64,000 bases of DNA from Cymbomonas tetramitiformis (Eukaryota; Chlorophyta; Pyramimonadophyceae; Pyramimonadales; Pyramimonadaceae). The translations under genes were made by a program, and so were the position numbers. The stretch covers positions 1-64,000 of the forward strand of contig LGRX02003556.1 in the NCBI GenBank assembly GCA_001247695.2, in the 5' to 3' direction. A model generated the notes under the pieces. That model had not been told where the DNA came from. It searched no databases and saw only the letters and a list, made by a program, of their open reading frames with translations. Shown piece after piece: positions 41,598 through 52,757 of the stretch; positions within the stretch are counted from its first letter, which is position 1; the number at the start of each line of letters is the position of its first letter.

Positions 41598-44500
41598 ATG
41601 TCCTCTACTCCGTTCGCCACACCGCCAGTTCTGCCGCGACGCTTGCTGACGCACCCCCCAGGGGCGAGAAAACGGCAACTTAAATTTGGAGCTCTGAACG
41701 GCACACCAACTCCAGCGGATGCTCCGGACACGTCAGATCTTTCAGTGTGCAACAACCTCGCATGGGAGTTGTTGCGCAAACCCGCGGAGTTTGACGCTTT
41801 ACTCAGCGTCATCAAAGGGAAGTGCGTCGAGCCTGGAGAGTCTGCGAAGACATGGAAGTTCACTAGCAGCGAGAAGAATTCTCGTTTGCTTTTGGACATC
41901 CTTGTCGAGCAACTCGATTCCAGACTCACGCTCGTTCACCCTAAGATGGCGTTGATGTTCGATTTGCAAAACCACGGTCTGGAGGTTCCGAAAAAGGCGA
42001 ACCTCCTGCTGTTGGAATTGCTCCAGTCACTTTGCGCAGGAGACGCCTTGCGTGTCCTGCGCAAGGCTGACAGACTCTTCCCAGGGGATGGGAAGATCGC
42101 GCTTGTTCATCTCGTGAGGCACGTTGTGCCTGATCACGAGGAGTTCAGCGCTGCGGACTTCCTATTCGCTGGTGACAGAGTTGACTTGAGAGCTGGCCAG
42201 GACCCAGCGGATTACATCGACGTGTTCCAGACTTCTCTGGACACCGTTGAGTCCGACTTGGGTCCTGGGTGCACCGTGACCATCTCCGAGAAGGCACGGA
42301 TCGCATTGTTTCTCCGTAGGATCTGTCCCGTCTTTTATAAGGCGGTGCATGATGCCTACACAGAGGAGAAGCTCGACGCTGACTCCTCGCTTTCCTTGCT
42401 GACCTGCTTCCGTGAGACACGGGCAGTGCACAGGAACGCGGGGACGAAACTCAAGTCCCCACTAACAGCCGCTTTCTACAATGATGCAGGTTCGCATCAC
42501 GGCGGAAGCCGTGGTGCACATGGCCGCAGGGGAGTCACTGACCGCACCCCTTCCCGTCAGTACATTCCGCCTCGTCGCACTAACCCTTTTAAGGGATTTG
42601 GCTCTGGTTACCGTGCAGGAGTCTTTCCCCGTAAGGGTGGTAAGACGGGCGGTAAGGGGAAGCAGAAAACCGGCAAAGGCAAGGGCAAGGGCAAGTCTCG
42701 TGTCGTCTTTGATCGGCAGACCCAGCAGTTCCGAGGGGAATGCTGGACCTGTGGGTCAAAGGGACACAGGGCTGCCGACTGCCCGAAGCTGATGTCGGCT
42801 CATGCTTTCCATCTCGACCCGAAGCTGCTTGCGGAGCATGCTCGGACGGAGATTCTAGCCGCCCAGTTTCAGACTGCCTACGAGGAGTCTGAACAGGCAC
42901 TAGAGTCTTTCTGTCTGCTGCACGGCACCCCAGCAGTTATCGGGTACCAGGAGGACTCGTGCTCTGACAGTGAGAGTGAGGAGAGTTCTCACTCCGCTAG
43001 TCAGGAGCACGGGAACTCCGATGAGTCTGACGACGATGGGGACTGGGACGGCCTCTCCGAGGCTCAACAACAGGAGTGGGACCGTCTTCAGGAACATGCG
43101 GAGGCCAAATTCCAAAAGTTCTGTGCACAGTCCGAGAAGGTCTCGCTGTCACTCGGAAGAGTGCACTTCGGGATGTTCCGGACCGGCACAGAACAGAAGG
43201 CTTGTGACCCCTTTCCCACTCCCCCCTACTTGCTGCCTGACATCCCTGCTTCTGCACCTGTCCCTGCACAGCATGATGCACCTCTCGAGGTGTCACAGCA
43301 CTCACCACAGTCCACGGCTGCGGTGGTGCTCGCCTGTTGCAGAGAGTATCACTCCGGACAGACACAGCAGACACCGCACGGGTCAGCTCTTGTGGATCAT
43401 GCTCCGCAGGACCGAGCAGACTCGTCGGTGGTGTCTGCTAGGCTGTTTGCAGCACAGTGTGAGTCACTACCCTCGCCCGTCCACCACACGCACACCGTCC
43501 CTGCACTCACAGAGACTTGTTCTCTGTTTGCAGGAATGACGGTGGTGCAGGGTGACAGTGAGGACAGTGACATGTACACGGCACCGGCACCCACCGAGCA
43601 CTCTTCCCCACACCACACTCACAGTGCATCTTTGTTGAGGGAGGGGTCACGGAGCAGTGCGGTGCCCCCGCCTGCTTCCCCCCTGTCTGCTCCAGGGAAA
43701 TCCCTGGAGCAGGTTCACTGGGAGCGGGTGTGGGAGGAGGACTACAGGTCCCCTACCGTTTGCCACGGTAACCTTTTGACATCAAAGAGTTCACTAGGAG
43801 CTAGGGGTGTAGCCCCTCTGGTGACGCCCCCGCCACCTGGCCCTCCTGACTTGTTGCTGTCTGATGCAGGCTCTGCCGTGTCAGTGTCCCCACCAGCCAG
43901 TGAGCACCGGGTGCACACTGGGGGCACTGCCACGGCCCCAAACTTTAACTCAATCAATCTTGGAGGTCGCCCTACAGAAGGGAGTCTCTTCCCCTCTTTC
44001 CTTCAGCAGTGTCCTCCTGTCCCCGCTCCGGTCCATGAGTCCCTTGACCTGACTGATGACACGCACATGTCTGACACACAGGCACCACCTCCACCGCCAC
44101 GGCGTGTCGGTAGAGGTGGTGTCTCTATCTTCCGGTGTGCATTCATGTCCTTTGCCTTGTTCACTTGCTTCCTGGCAAGTGCTTCGGCGGAGGCCCTCTC
44201 AGCCGCAGCACCTGTTCAGGGAGTGTGGTACGGATTGACATTGTGTCAACCGGGGGGGGAGATGGGAGGTGGGAAAAGCAGTACTGCAGTCAGTCAGTAC
44301 AGTCAATCAGTCCAGTCAGTCCAGTCAGTTTGGTCTGGGGATGGTGGTTTATCAGATGGTGGCTTACCTGATGGTGGCATTGGTATCACTCCTGATTGGT
44401 CTGCCACCCGGCAGTGTTCCTCTGGTGATGGTTCTGGGTATTCCTCTGGTGATGGTTCTGGGTATTCATCTGGTGATGGTTCTGGATATTCCTCTGGTTC

Positions 44501-47500
44501 CGACTGGTATTGGCAGTATGACTCTGGTCAGCACCGCCACTATGGTTCTCCTCGTGGCTCCGACGGTTCCCCACCAGACAGCTCAGCCCAGATCTGTCTC
44601 CTTCAGGCGCTTGAGAAGCGGCGCCAGAGGTACAGAGCAGTATCAGCTCTGCTCCTGACAGCCTTCCTTGGCATAGTCCTGACATGTCTCTACCAGAGTG
44701 TCTATGAGGAGTTCCTCGTCGAGGCTCACTTTGAGGCTGGTCACCACCTGTCACCGATCTCCGCTGTCTGCAGCCCTGTGACTCAGACCCCGCTCTACGG
44801 CGCCATGCAGTATGTTGGCGACACAGCCCTGGAGATGTGTACCTGGTTTGGACTATTCTGTGCACCCCCTTCAGTCATCTTCTCCCAGGACCCCATGATA
44901 CATCTTTACTCTATCACCGGCTCTGACACTGATGGCATTGTCTGTGACTCCGGTGCGACCGGCAATATCACCGGGTCCAGACACAGGATCACTGACCTTG
45001 ATACCAGCAGGACCATATCCTTCAGTACAGTCATGACTGGACCCGCTTCACGGACTGACGGCACCGGCACACTGAGACTGATCGGCAGAGACATACTGAC
45101 TGGTGACATTGATGAGTATAGCATTCCTGGCTGCCATTTCAAACACGGCGCCAAAACCCTCCTGTCAACTCGAGTTATGCTCCGGGAGGGTTTCTCATCA
45201 CCTGACTTCATCAGTATGACATATACCCACCTTGACTCTGGCCGGATATACTCTATCATTGATGATGGCACAGACTATCTTTGGGCAGAGCCAGAGTCAG
45301 CAGATGTCAGCTTTCAGGCCTTTCAAGGCAATAAGAAGAGGCACAGATCAGGGGACCCATCCGACTGGATGTGGTCCAACAGTCAGTACAGTACCTGGGC
45401 TACTACTCATGGTTCTCCTACGGCTACGGCCAAGCTGGGGGAACCAGCCTTTGATGTCTCTATGTTCGGCGACTCTCTCCCAGTCGGAGAGGGCAACAAT
45501 CACCCTGCTCTTCAGCACTATCACAGTCAGAACAGTATATTCTCCGTCCAGTTGACTGGTTATTACTTTTATGCTAATCCGCCATTCACTATATCTATTC
45601 TGGACCGCCTTTTCACTAAAGGCAATGCTGACTTTCCTCTGGACCCTCATAATACTGTATATTTCTGGATAGTTCCCTATATGCCATCCCACAGGATCTG
45701 GCATAAGACCTGTACTATGGAGGTATTACACATCTGGCCTACTGGTACTACGGGGTTATTCAGCTACCTTGAGCGACACACCTACACCTCCACACACCCT
45801 CTCACCCCAGCTGGTTCTGACGGTGGACCTGGTCGGGTCTTCATCGATGGCACACCCTTTCCCATCTGCATCCTCTACCGAGACCGCCACACCCCGATCA
45901 GGGTCAGTCCTCCCCTTGAGCTGCATGATGCTCTCGGGCATGCCTCGATGACCCGTATCCTCCGTCTCTATGACATGCCAGGGGTAGACTTGGGCAGACC
46001 ACAGTGTTCCAGAGCAGCTCTTGCTTCACTTACCACCTGCTCTCAGTGGTGTGCAGTCTGTGCTACGACGGGCCTCAAACAAAAATCAGCCCCGAGCAGA
46101 GACCGCCTCCGTACCAGTCAGCAGCAGCCAGCCCGGAAATGGGCCTCAGACATGACAGGCCCCATCTCACCCAGTGGCTATAATGGGCACAGATACCGTA
46201 TCCACTTCATTGACATCTCCACCAGATACCTATTTGTGTTCACCGTTGCCTCTAAGGCAGACTACTATGTGTGTCTTCTGAGATTCATTGCCTATACCAG
46301 ATCACTCTCCTACGGCATTGATGAGCTGTTCCTGTCCACCTCTACAGTCTCAGACACTGAGATGGTGCTGAGGACTGATTGTGCACCTGAGATGGCAGAT
46401 GCCAAATGCCGGGCAGCTTACCAGCAGCACGGCATTGTCCACCAGACCTCTTCTCCCACAGTCCATACGGACAATCCTTATGCGGAGAATGTCACTGGCA
46501 TCCTGTCCCGTATGATCCGATCCATCCTCACAGCTTCTGGACTTGACCTCAGCTACTGGCCGCTTGCGGCTAAGCATGGTGCCTTGTTGTGGTCCATTAC
46601 ACCACACAAGGAAGTGGTGACTACCCCTATCCACACTATGACAGGTCATCACTTTCAGTACCGTCGTCTCCGTGCATTTGGTGCACACTGCTATGTGGTT
46701 ATGGACAGTCAGCAGAGGAACAGCAGACAGCCAGGCATTTCATCAAAACTTCAGAACAGATCATGGGCAGGCCGCATGGTTGGTATCTCTATGGGCTCTA
46801 ATGCCTACAAGATCCTAGACACCTCCGACGGCACAGTGCATCTTGTGGGTAAGCCACACTGGATACCTACCTATGAGCACCTGGGCAGATCCATGTCAGC
46901 ATTCCCAGACACTATGGCAGCTGACAGAGAGGCTGATGCTACCTTTATCAGGCCATCTCCCTTCTCAGAGACACTCGACTGTACCTATGCCCAGATCATT
47001 GAGATCAGCTCATACTACTGCACTTCCGACCGACAGTCTTACGGCTGTGTGCTTCTCTCTGTTCCGTCGAGGGACAATACCTGGACTGACGTGGTTCATT
47101 ATGTCAAGTCCACACCCGACGGTACACACTACAGACACCTGCTGGTGTATGTCGCACACTATAGGAAGACCGTCTCGGTCAATGAGCACTATCCGATCTG
47201 GACAGCTGTCAGAGCCCGAGAGAGCCGCAGACATCCTTCATATGGCGCTATCATCATCTCTACCGACAGAGGCAGCAGCACACCTTATGGTGTAATATTC
47301 GAGCCTACTCCAGAGTCTACCTATGGTTGGCATATGGACCTTCCCGCTACCCTCGTCAGCTTTCCGTCCACTCATGCCGCCGCCTTCCTTCCCTTCTCCG
47401 ATGATCCCAGCAGAGATGTCCGCCCCGAGTACATTCCGCAGCAGTACACCTCAGCTGACAGCTTCATCAGATCAGGACCCAGAGACTTGGTGGTGCACAT

Positions 47501-49426
47501 GTTCAATATTTCTGCACCCCAGCTCAAACCAGTCCACGGTGTCAAGCAGGCACTTTCCACCCCAGAAGCAGTTCAGTGGCAGGAGGCTATGGATGCCGAA
47601 GTGGCTGGTCTGGCCGCCGACAATAAAATGGTCCCGGGACACCTTCCCTCGGGTACCAAAGGCCTGACCACTCTCTTTGTGTTCTCCAGACCCTTCAAAC
47701 CAGACCCCTCAGCACCATCCGGCACACGGCAGATCTTCAAAACCAGACTGTGTGCCAATGGTAAGCAGACATACGGCTACCTTCCGTGGGAGACCACCTG
47801 TACCACACCTCAGCTTTATGCCTTCAGACTGGCCTTCATCTTCGGCAGCATCTTCAGTCTGAAGATGAGTCACTTCGATGTCTCCCAGGCCTTTATGAAT
47901 GCTAAGCTGGATGTTCCAGTATGGGTATCATTTCCGGCTGGTTACACCTATCAGGGGTTCGGTGGTGCTTTACTGCACTATGCACTGTATGGCCTTAAGG
48001 TGGCTGGTGCTTCCTGGCAGAGACTGGTTAAGGTTTTCATGCTCAGCTTTATGTTCGGCGAGGTGACATTCAGGCAGTCCTCTCATGATGACTGCATATA
48101 TTTCATCTACACTGATTTGGTTAAGGCCATGTGTGTTGTCTATGTGGATGACTTCATTCTGGTCGCCAGTACAGAGCTTGAGGATGCCTTCTGGGCAGCT
48201 TTCAGAGCCAGGTTTCTGGCTAAGCATCTCGGAGAAGTCACATCGGTTCTCCAGATGCGGGTCAGGCAGGATCAGGCTGGTATCTACCTTTGCCAGTCCA
48301 GACAGATCAAGGACTTAATGGCCAACAACAACATCACAGCTCATTCCTTCAGAACACCTATGGACCCGAAGCTCATCATCAAGAAACCAGCAGATCCAGA
48401 CTTATCCCTTGTCCCCAGTTACAGATCCATCCTCGGCTCACTGCTATGGCTGGCCCGTGGCTCACGACCTGACTGCTACTATCCCGTAATCTATCTGGCT
48501 CAGTTTGTATCATGCCCTTCTGAGGAGTCTATGAAGGCTCTGATCAGAATTGCGCAGTACATGGACAGCACGGCTCATTACTCTCTGGCATTTTACTACC
48601 CCGAGACTCCGGTCAAGGTCATCACCATGTTCTGTTATTCAGATGCTGACCTGGCTAGGGACTTAGAGAATGATGCCCGGTCTTATTCTGGCTCCGTGAT
48701 ATTCCTGGCTGGTATGATACTGCAGTGGCATTCAGGGAGGCAGACCATCACTGAGGTCTCCTCCACAGGGTCAGAGTATGTTGCAGCCAGTACAGCAGCA
48801 CAGCGGTTGGTGTCATTGATGTTCATGCTCACCGAGATATTTGGTTCTATTACTCACCGTATTGATTCCCAGCAGCCCCTTGATTCCGATCTTGACCATG
48901 CTATTCAGTACCTTGACAGAGCAGCCACAGATATTCACTTTGACATGCCCTCCCTTCAGACTACCTCAGTGCTCAGGCGTCTGCTTGACAAACAAAACAA
49001 GCCAGCAGACGGTCTGACCTCAGTCCGCCCAAACTCTCCTACAATTCCTGATGAACTCAGTACAGATGAAATCACCCCCCTCAAGTTCCAGAACAACAGA
49101 AACAGAGATATATCAGTACAGCCTCAGCTCAGCCCCGCCTGGAGTTACCTATTCCTCTACTGCTGGATAATGATGCATGCAGATCTATTGTCGAGCATCA
49201 CCTCCTCTCCGAGAAGGTGAAGCATGTGATTATCAGATTTCATGTCCTCCGAGACTTTGTCAGATTGAACTGGATTCGGTGTGCCAGAGTCCCATCACCT
49301 CGGAACCTGGCAGACCCTTACACCAAACCAGTTCCTCCAGTCAAGGACATGCAGCCATACTTCATTCAGATGTTCCAGCAATATATGGCCATGGGTAAGG
49401 CTCAGGCTGCAGTTATTCAGAAATGA
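41598..49426 (+). pseudogene. Copia Gag-Pol polyprotein (2540 codons plus a frameshifted RNase H tail)
   Basis: The start at 41598 is the first ATG of the frame. Order: helical Gag (about 30-290), classical knuckle C-x2-C-x4-H-x4-C at 382-395, acidic Ser-rich stretch, hydrophobic segment at about 845-865, Gly/Ser repeats, second hydrophobic segment at about 1014-1033, and aspartic protease DSGAT (D1117). The integrase has an HHCC-type zinc region near 1443-1490 and D1518, D1594, E1630 (D-x35-E). The RT has FDVSQAF and YVDD at 2182-2185, and the RNase H has SDADLARD and SSTGSEYVA. The main frame stops at 49220. The expected RNase H end (HVLRDF, NLADPYTKP) is in another frame up to 49426, so an indel, probably at the C6 run 49075-49080, truncates it. 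Confidence 0.92.
44407..44502 (+). repeat. 24-bp coding repeat in copia (Ser/Gly/Asp/Tyr octapeptide)
   Basis: Three near-identical copies of TCTGGTGATGGTTCTGGGTA-type units encode GDGSGYSS. They lie between the two hydrophobic segments of Gag-Pol. Confidence 0.85.
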
Positions 49427-50101
49427 TTTACTGGTATTCAGAAAGCAGCAGCATGATCTGACTGTGAGTACCTTGATTTCCTGTTTTCCTGTTTTGGGTT
49501 GTTTGTGTAGCTGACTGTGCTTTGCAGGTACTGGCCTATATTCCAAATTACTTATGGCTGGTTACTTTATGTTAGCTACTGTTTTCCTTAGAAATGAATC
49601 ACTGTATTAGATAGAAAATGATGTGCACTCATTGATAGATTGTGTATATGGACATTGTATTCCGAGCTCACTCTATGGTATTTGCTACACTGCATTAGTC
49701 ATGGTATACTTACAGTGTCTGTTCCGACCGTGAGCGCCACCGCTGCTGTCAGTCATGATCTCTCTCTTCATTCTCCCTCTGCAGTAAGTCTTTCCGGTGA
49801 CGGGCGGATCTGGACCTGCTTCGGCACTCCTTATCCTAACCCTGACGAAGCACCCCGGATAGCTTGCAGCCACGGTGTGTGGACCTCCAGAGACATGACA
49901 TATCACTATCCCCCGACAGCAGGGTGGCACCAGGGACAGATTACTGCCCGTGTCAGGACGTTGGGTCTACGGACCAGCTTTTCGGGGTTTTCAGCCCTGA
50001 CACGGTGTGACTGCAGTTCCACCATTTCCATCATCTTTCTGGATTTTGGTTCTGGCACTGGATTAGTGGCATGTATCTTGGTTTGATTGGTTATTGGTCT
50101 G
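49427..50101 (+). other. Copia 3' untranslated region
   Basis: About 675 bp between the Pol end and the polypurine position. A 148-codon frame at 49640-50086 has no recognisable domain and is not called as a gene. Confidence 0.5.
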
Positions 50102-50122
50102 ACCACCTCACTCGAGGTGGTG
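50102..50122 (+). promoter_or_regulatory. Polypurine-tract position with hairpin, copia
   Basis: ACCACCTC pairs with GAGGTGGT (8 bp, 4-nt loop) and GGTGGTG abuts the 3' LTR, matching the three Gag-only elements in position but with a different stem sequence. Confidence 0.55.
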
Positions 50123-50452
50123 TGCTGGAGTTGACATTCAGTCCGAGCCCAGTCATCAGAGTTGTCATCACCGACCCGTCATGACCGCTGTCATCACCGA
50201 TTCGACCTGACCGCTGTCATCACCGATACGGCTCGACACCTCTGACTACCTCACTGACCTGATTGTCATCTCCTCTGATCGAGTTCGGTTGTCACATGAG
50301 ACAGAGCACACACTAGCTCATTTCGCATCACACTCAGCATACTAGAACTATATATGATATCTTCTGTATGTTGAGAGGGATTCTGAGTGCGAAACCCTGA
50401 GCGTTGCAGTGCTTCCTGTTTGACCTGTCTTGACTGACTGGGTCTTCTCGCA
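50123..50452 (+). repeat. 3' LTR of the copia element
   Basis: 330 bp, matching 40836-41165 with no difference seen. It is followed by gtcat at 50453-50457. Confidence 0.93.
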
Positions 50453-50567
50453 GTCATTACCGTAGACACCTATGTCATTACAGTAGACACCTACGTCATT
50501 ACAGTAGACACCCATGTCATTACAGTAGACACCTATGTCATTAAAGTAGACACCTGTGTCATTACAG
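50453..50567. repeat. 21-bp tandem repeat, right continuation
   Basis: Five full GTAGACACCTATGTCATTACA-type units in phase with the left part at 40714-40835. Confidence 0.85.
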
Positions 50568-50629
50568 TGTAGAATGACAGCATGTCAGTATGACAGTATT
50601 ATAGTATGACATAAAAAATATCGAGAAGT

Positions 50630-51225
50630 TATCGAACCTTATCGAGTAGTCATCGAAATTTATCGATTAGTCATCGACTAACATCGAGTAGTCATCAAAT
50701 ATTATCGAGTTGACACCGAGTGTTATCGAACAGTCATCGAAAAAAACTATCGAACAGTCATCAATTATTCTCGAACAATCAAATATTATCGATTTGTCAT
50801 CGAGTATTATCGTGTAGTCATTGAATATTATCGAGTAGTTATCGAATATTATCGAGCAGTCATCGAATATTGTCGAGTGGTCATCAAGCTTTATCGGGTA
50901 GTCATCGAATATTATCGAACAATCATCGAATATTATCGAACAATCATCAAATATTATCGAGATGTCATCGAATAATATCGAGTAGTCATCGAATATCATC
51001 GAGCAGTCATCAATTATTATCGAGTGGTCATCGAATATTATCGAGTACTCATCGAATGTTGTCGAATAATCTTCGAATGTTATCGAACGGTCATCCAATA
51101 CTATCGAACACTCATCAGATATTATTGAGAAGTCATCGAATATTATCGAGAAGTCATCGAATATTATCGAGTAGTCAATGAATATCATCGAATGGACATC
51201 TAACATTATCGAGTAGGCATCAAAT
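50630..51225. repeat. Degenerate 21-bp minisatellite, right array (inverted relative to left)
   Basis: Roughly 28 copies around ATCGAGTAGTCATCGAATATT, the reverse complement of the unit at 39245-40040. The minus strand is open for 211 codons (51302-50667) as a SIIFDDY-type heptapeptide repeat. Confidence 0.85.
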
Positions 51226-51227
51226 AT

Positions 51228-51470
51228 TATCGGATTCCACAACAATCTCAGATTTCCTTTTTGAATTTCTAACATATCTCTTTTCAATGATGTCCAGTTC
51301 AACTTTATTCCCTAATTTCATAGTAATTTCAGCTTTTTTTTTATTATTGATTTAATTTATTTTTATGCGGCCTCTAATTCTTTTTATTTTCTAATTGTTT
51401 TGCAAGTTTGATATCCTTTTTGGCTTCAGAATTTTTCTTTTATCCATAGCTTTTAGTCGTTTTTTACGGC
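51228..51470 (-). pseudogene. Decayed duplicate fragment of the charged-protein gene at 53241-53738
   Basis: Text such as GATTCCACAACAATC, TTTTCTAATT, GCAAGTTTGATATCCTTTTT and GGCTTCAGAATTTTT matches 53438-53680 in the same orientation with many indels. No open frame is maintained. It lies between the minisatellite and the methyltransferase fragment. Confidence 0.75.
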
Positions 51471-51487
51471 ATGTTTTGAGTAGTCAT

Positions 51488-51785
51488 CATCAAATATTAT
51501 CGATTTGACATCGAAACATCTTCTCGTATTACTTTCAATAATGCTATGTCCAAATTTAGTGGTAGTAGAAAAGATATAGGCTGAATTTCTTTTACCTATT
51601 CTCATTAATTCAATCCATAATTTATCTAAATCGAAAGGAATCTTGTCCCAAGAACAATTTGTTTGATTGTATGGTAAATCACAAATGAAAAGGTCTATTG
51701 AATTTCTTGGAATGTTAGGGAAAATGTTAAAACAATCATCGTTATGCAAGTTTCGGGCTACAATGTATTCATTGTTGCTTTTCAT
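51488..51785 (-). pseudogene. DNA methyltransferase (N4/N6 type), N-terminal fragment
   Basis: From the ATG at 51785 (MKSNNEY) the text has the family's NDDCF start and then DLFICDLPYNQTNCSWD, the motif IV region (a DPPY variant, here DLPY), followed by LWIELMRIGKRN and FGHSIIESN. It then breaks off near 51488 where minisatellite-like sequence begins. The SAM-binding and target-recognition C-terminal parts are missing, so it is inactive. It is back to back with the ATPase gene. Such enzymes methylate adenine or cytosine amino groups in viral DNA. Confidence 0.65.
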
Positions 51786-51836
51786 TATTTTAGTTTCTTT
51801 TAAAAAAATAATAAACAAACTATACATATATCTTTA

Positions 51837-52757
51837 ATGAAGATTGTAAAGGTAAAAGATATGAACATCGATGTGCCAAATGGAAGTGCTTTCAATATCA
51901 AAACCGGACCGAACATGTTAAAGGCTCACCAAAATTCAATTTTTATAGGGAAAAGAAATTCGGGAAAATCTGTGGCTGTGACTAACTATTTGAAAATGTT
52001 GAAAAAAGAAGGGTCATTACATCGAATATTTGTAATAAGTCCTACATTTAATTCAAACAAAAAATTAATGAAATCATTAGATATCGACTCCGAAGATGTG
52101 TACGAACCCGACGATGGTGTTAATGTTATCAATGATATTATTCAAAAAGCGGAAGAAGAAAGAGATATATATCTAAAATATCATGAAGACTTGAAAAAAT
52201 GGAATTTATTGATGGATAAATTAAATAATAGAAATATCTTTATCGATGATATCGACCCAGAATTATTGTTAGAATTTTTGACATCAGACGGTTTCGAAAA
52301 ACCCGTTCATAAATATAATGGTGAACGACCTATATTGGCTGTTTTTGTCGATGATTGTCAATCAACGAATTTGTTTCGAACTCCTAAATTTCTCAATTTT
52401 ATCACAAGACATCGACATATTGCTGATTTTGAAACCGGTGGTGCTTTGGGAATAAGTTGTTTTATTGCCATTCAGAATTTTAAATCTCAGTTTGGAGGCT
52501 GTCCAAGAGCGGTAAAAAACAATGCAACTTCTTTGGGAGTATTTAAGATAAAAGACAAAAAAGAATTACAAGAAATATATGAATCTTGTGCTGGTGAAAT
52601 TGACGAAAAGACTTTCTATGAAGTATATACACATGCTATCAATGAACAACATTCATTTCTATTAATCGATTTACATAAGAAAGACAATCATCCATCGATG
52701 TTTCGAAAACGATTTGATGAATTCATAATTCCTGAAAAAATAAATCATAACTTATGA
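51837..52757 (+). CDS. Genome-packaging ATPase, FtsK/HerA (A32-like) family (306 aa)
   Basis: Walker A is GKRNSGKS at residues 38-45, and Walker B is LAVFVDD with D172-D173. QNFKSQFGGCPRAVKNN follows, typical of the sensor region in A32-like ATPases. It would pump the element's DNA into the capsid. First gene of the rightward block, 50 nt from the divergent methyltransferase fragment. Its TGA overlaps the ATG of the next gene (ATGA), implying coupled expression. Intact. Confidence 0.88.
   Translation: MKIVKVKDMNIDVPNGSAFNIKTGPNMLKAHQNSIFIGKRNSGKSVAVTNYLKMLKKEGSLHRIFVISPTFNSNKKLMKSLDIDSEDVYEPDDGVNVINDIIQKAEEERDIYLKYHEDLKKWNLLMDKLNNRNIFIDDIDPELLLEFLTSDGFEKPVHKYNGERPILAVFVDDCQSTNLFRTPKFLNFITRHRHIADFETGGALGISCFIAIQNFKSQFGGCPRAVKNNATSLGVFKIKDKKELQEIYESCAGEIDEKTFYEVYTHAINEQHSFLLIDLHKKDNHPSMFRKRFDEFIIPEKINHNL

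Larger units (their letters stand above)
40836..50452 (+). mobile_element. Ty1/copia LTR retrotransposon, 9617 bp
   Basis: The 330-bp LTRs show no difference on reading, and there is a 5-bp duplication. A single very long Gag-Pol frame has the copia order protease-integrase-RT-RNase H. It is unusually large for copia because of a long Ser/Pro-rich region with two hydrophobic segments between nucleocapsid and protease. A frameshift near 49075-49080 separates the RNase H C-terminus. It is the only Pol-bearing relative of the Gag-only elements in the window. Confidence 0.95.

Noticed and set aside
49640..50086. Extra gene (env-like) after copia pol
   Set aside because: The 148-codon frame has no signal peptide or membrane pattern convincing enough and lies in the 3' untranslated region.
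50453..51225. CRISPR array
   Set aside because: Units are contiguous 21-mers without unique spacers, and the context is eukaryotic.
51453..51827. Intact methyltransferase gene
   Set aside because: Only the motif IV half is present; the frame ends in repeat-derived sequence.
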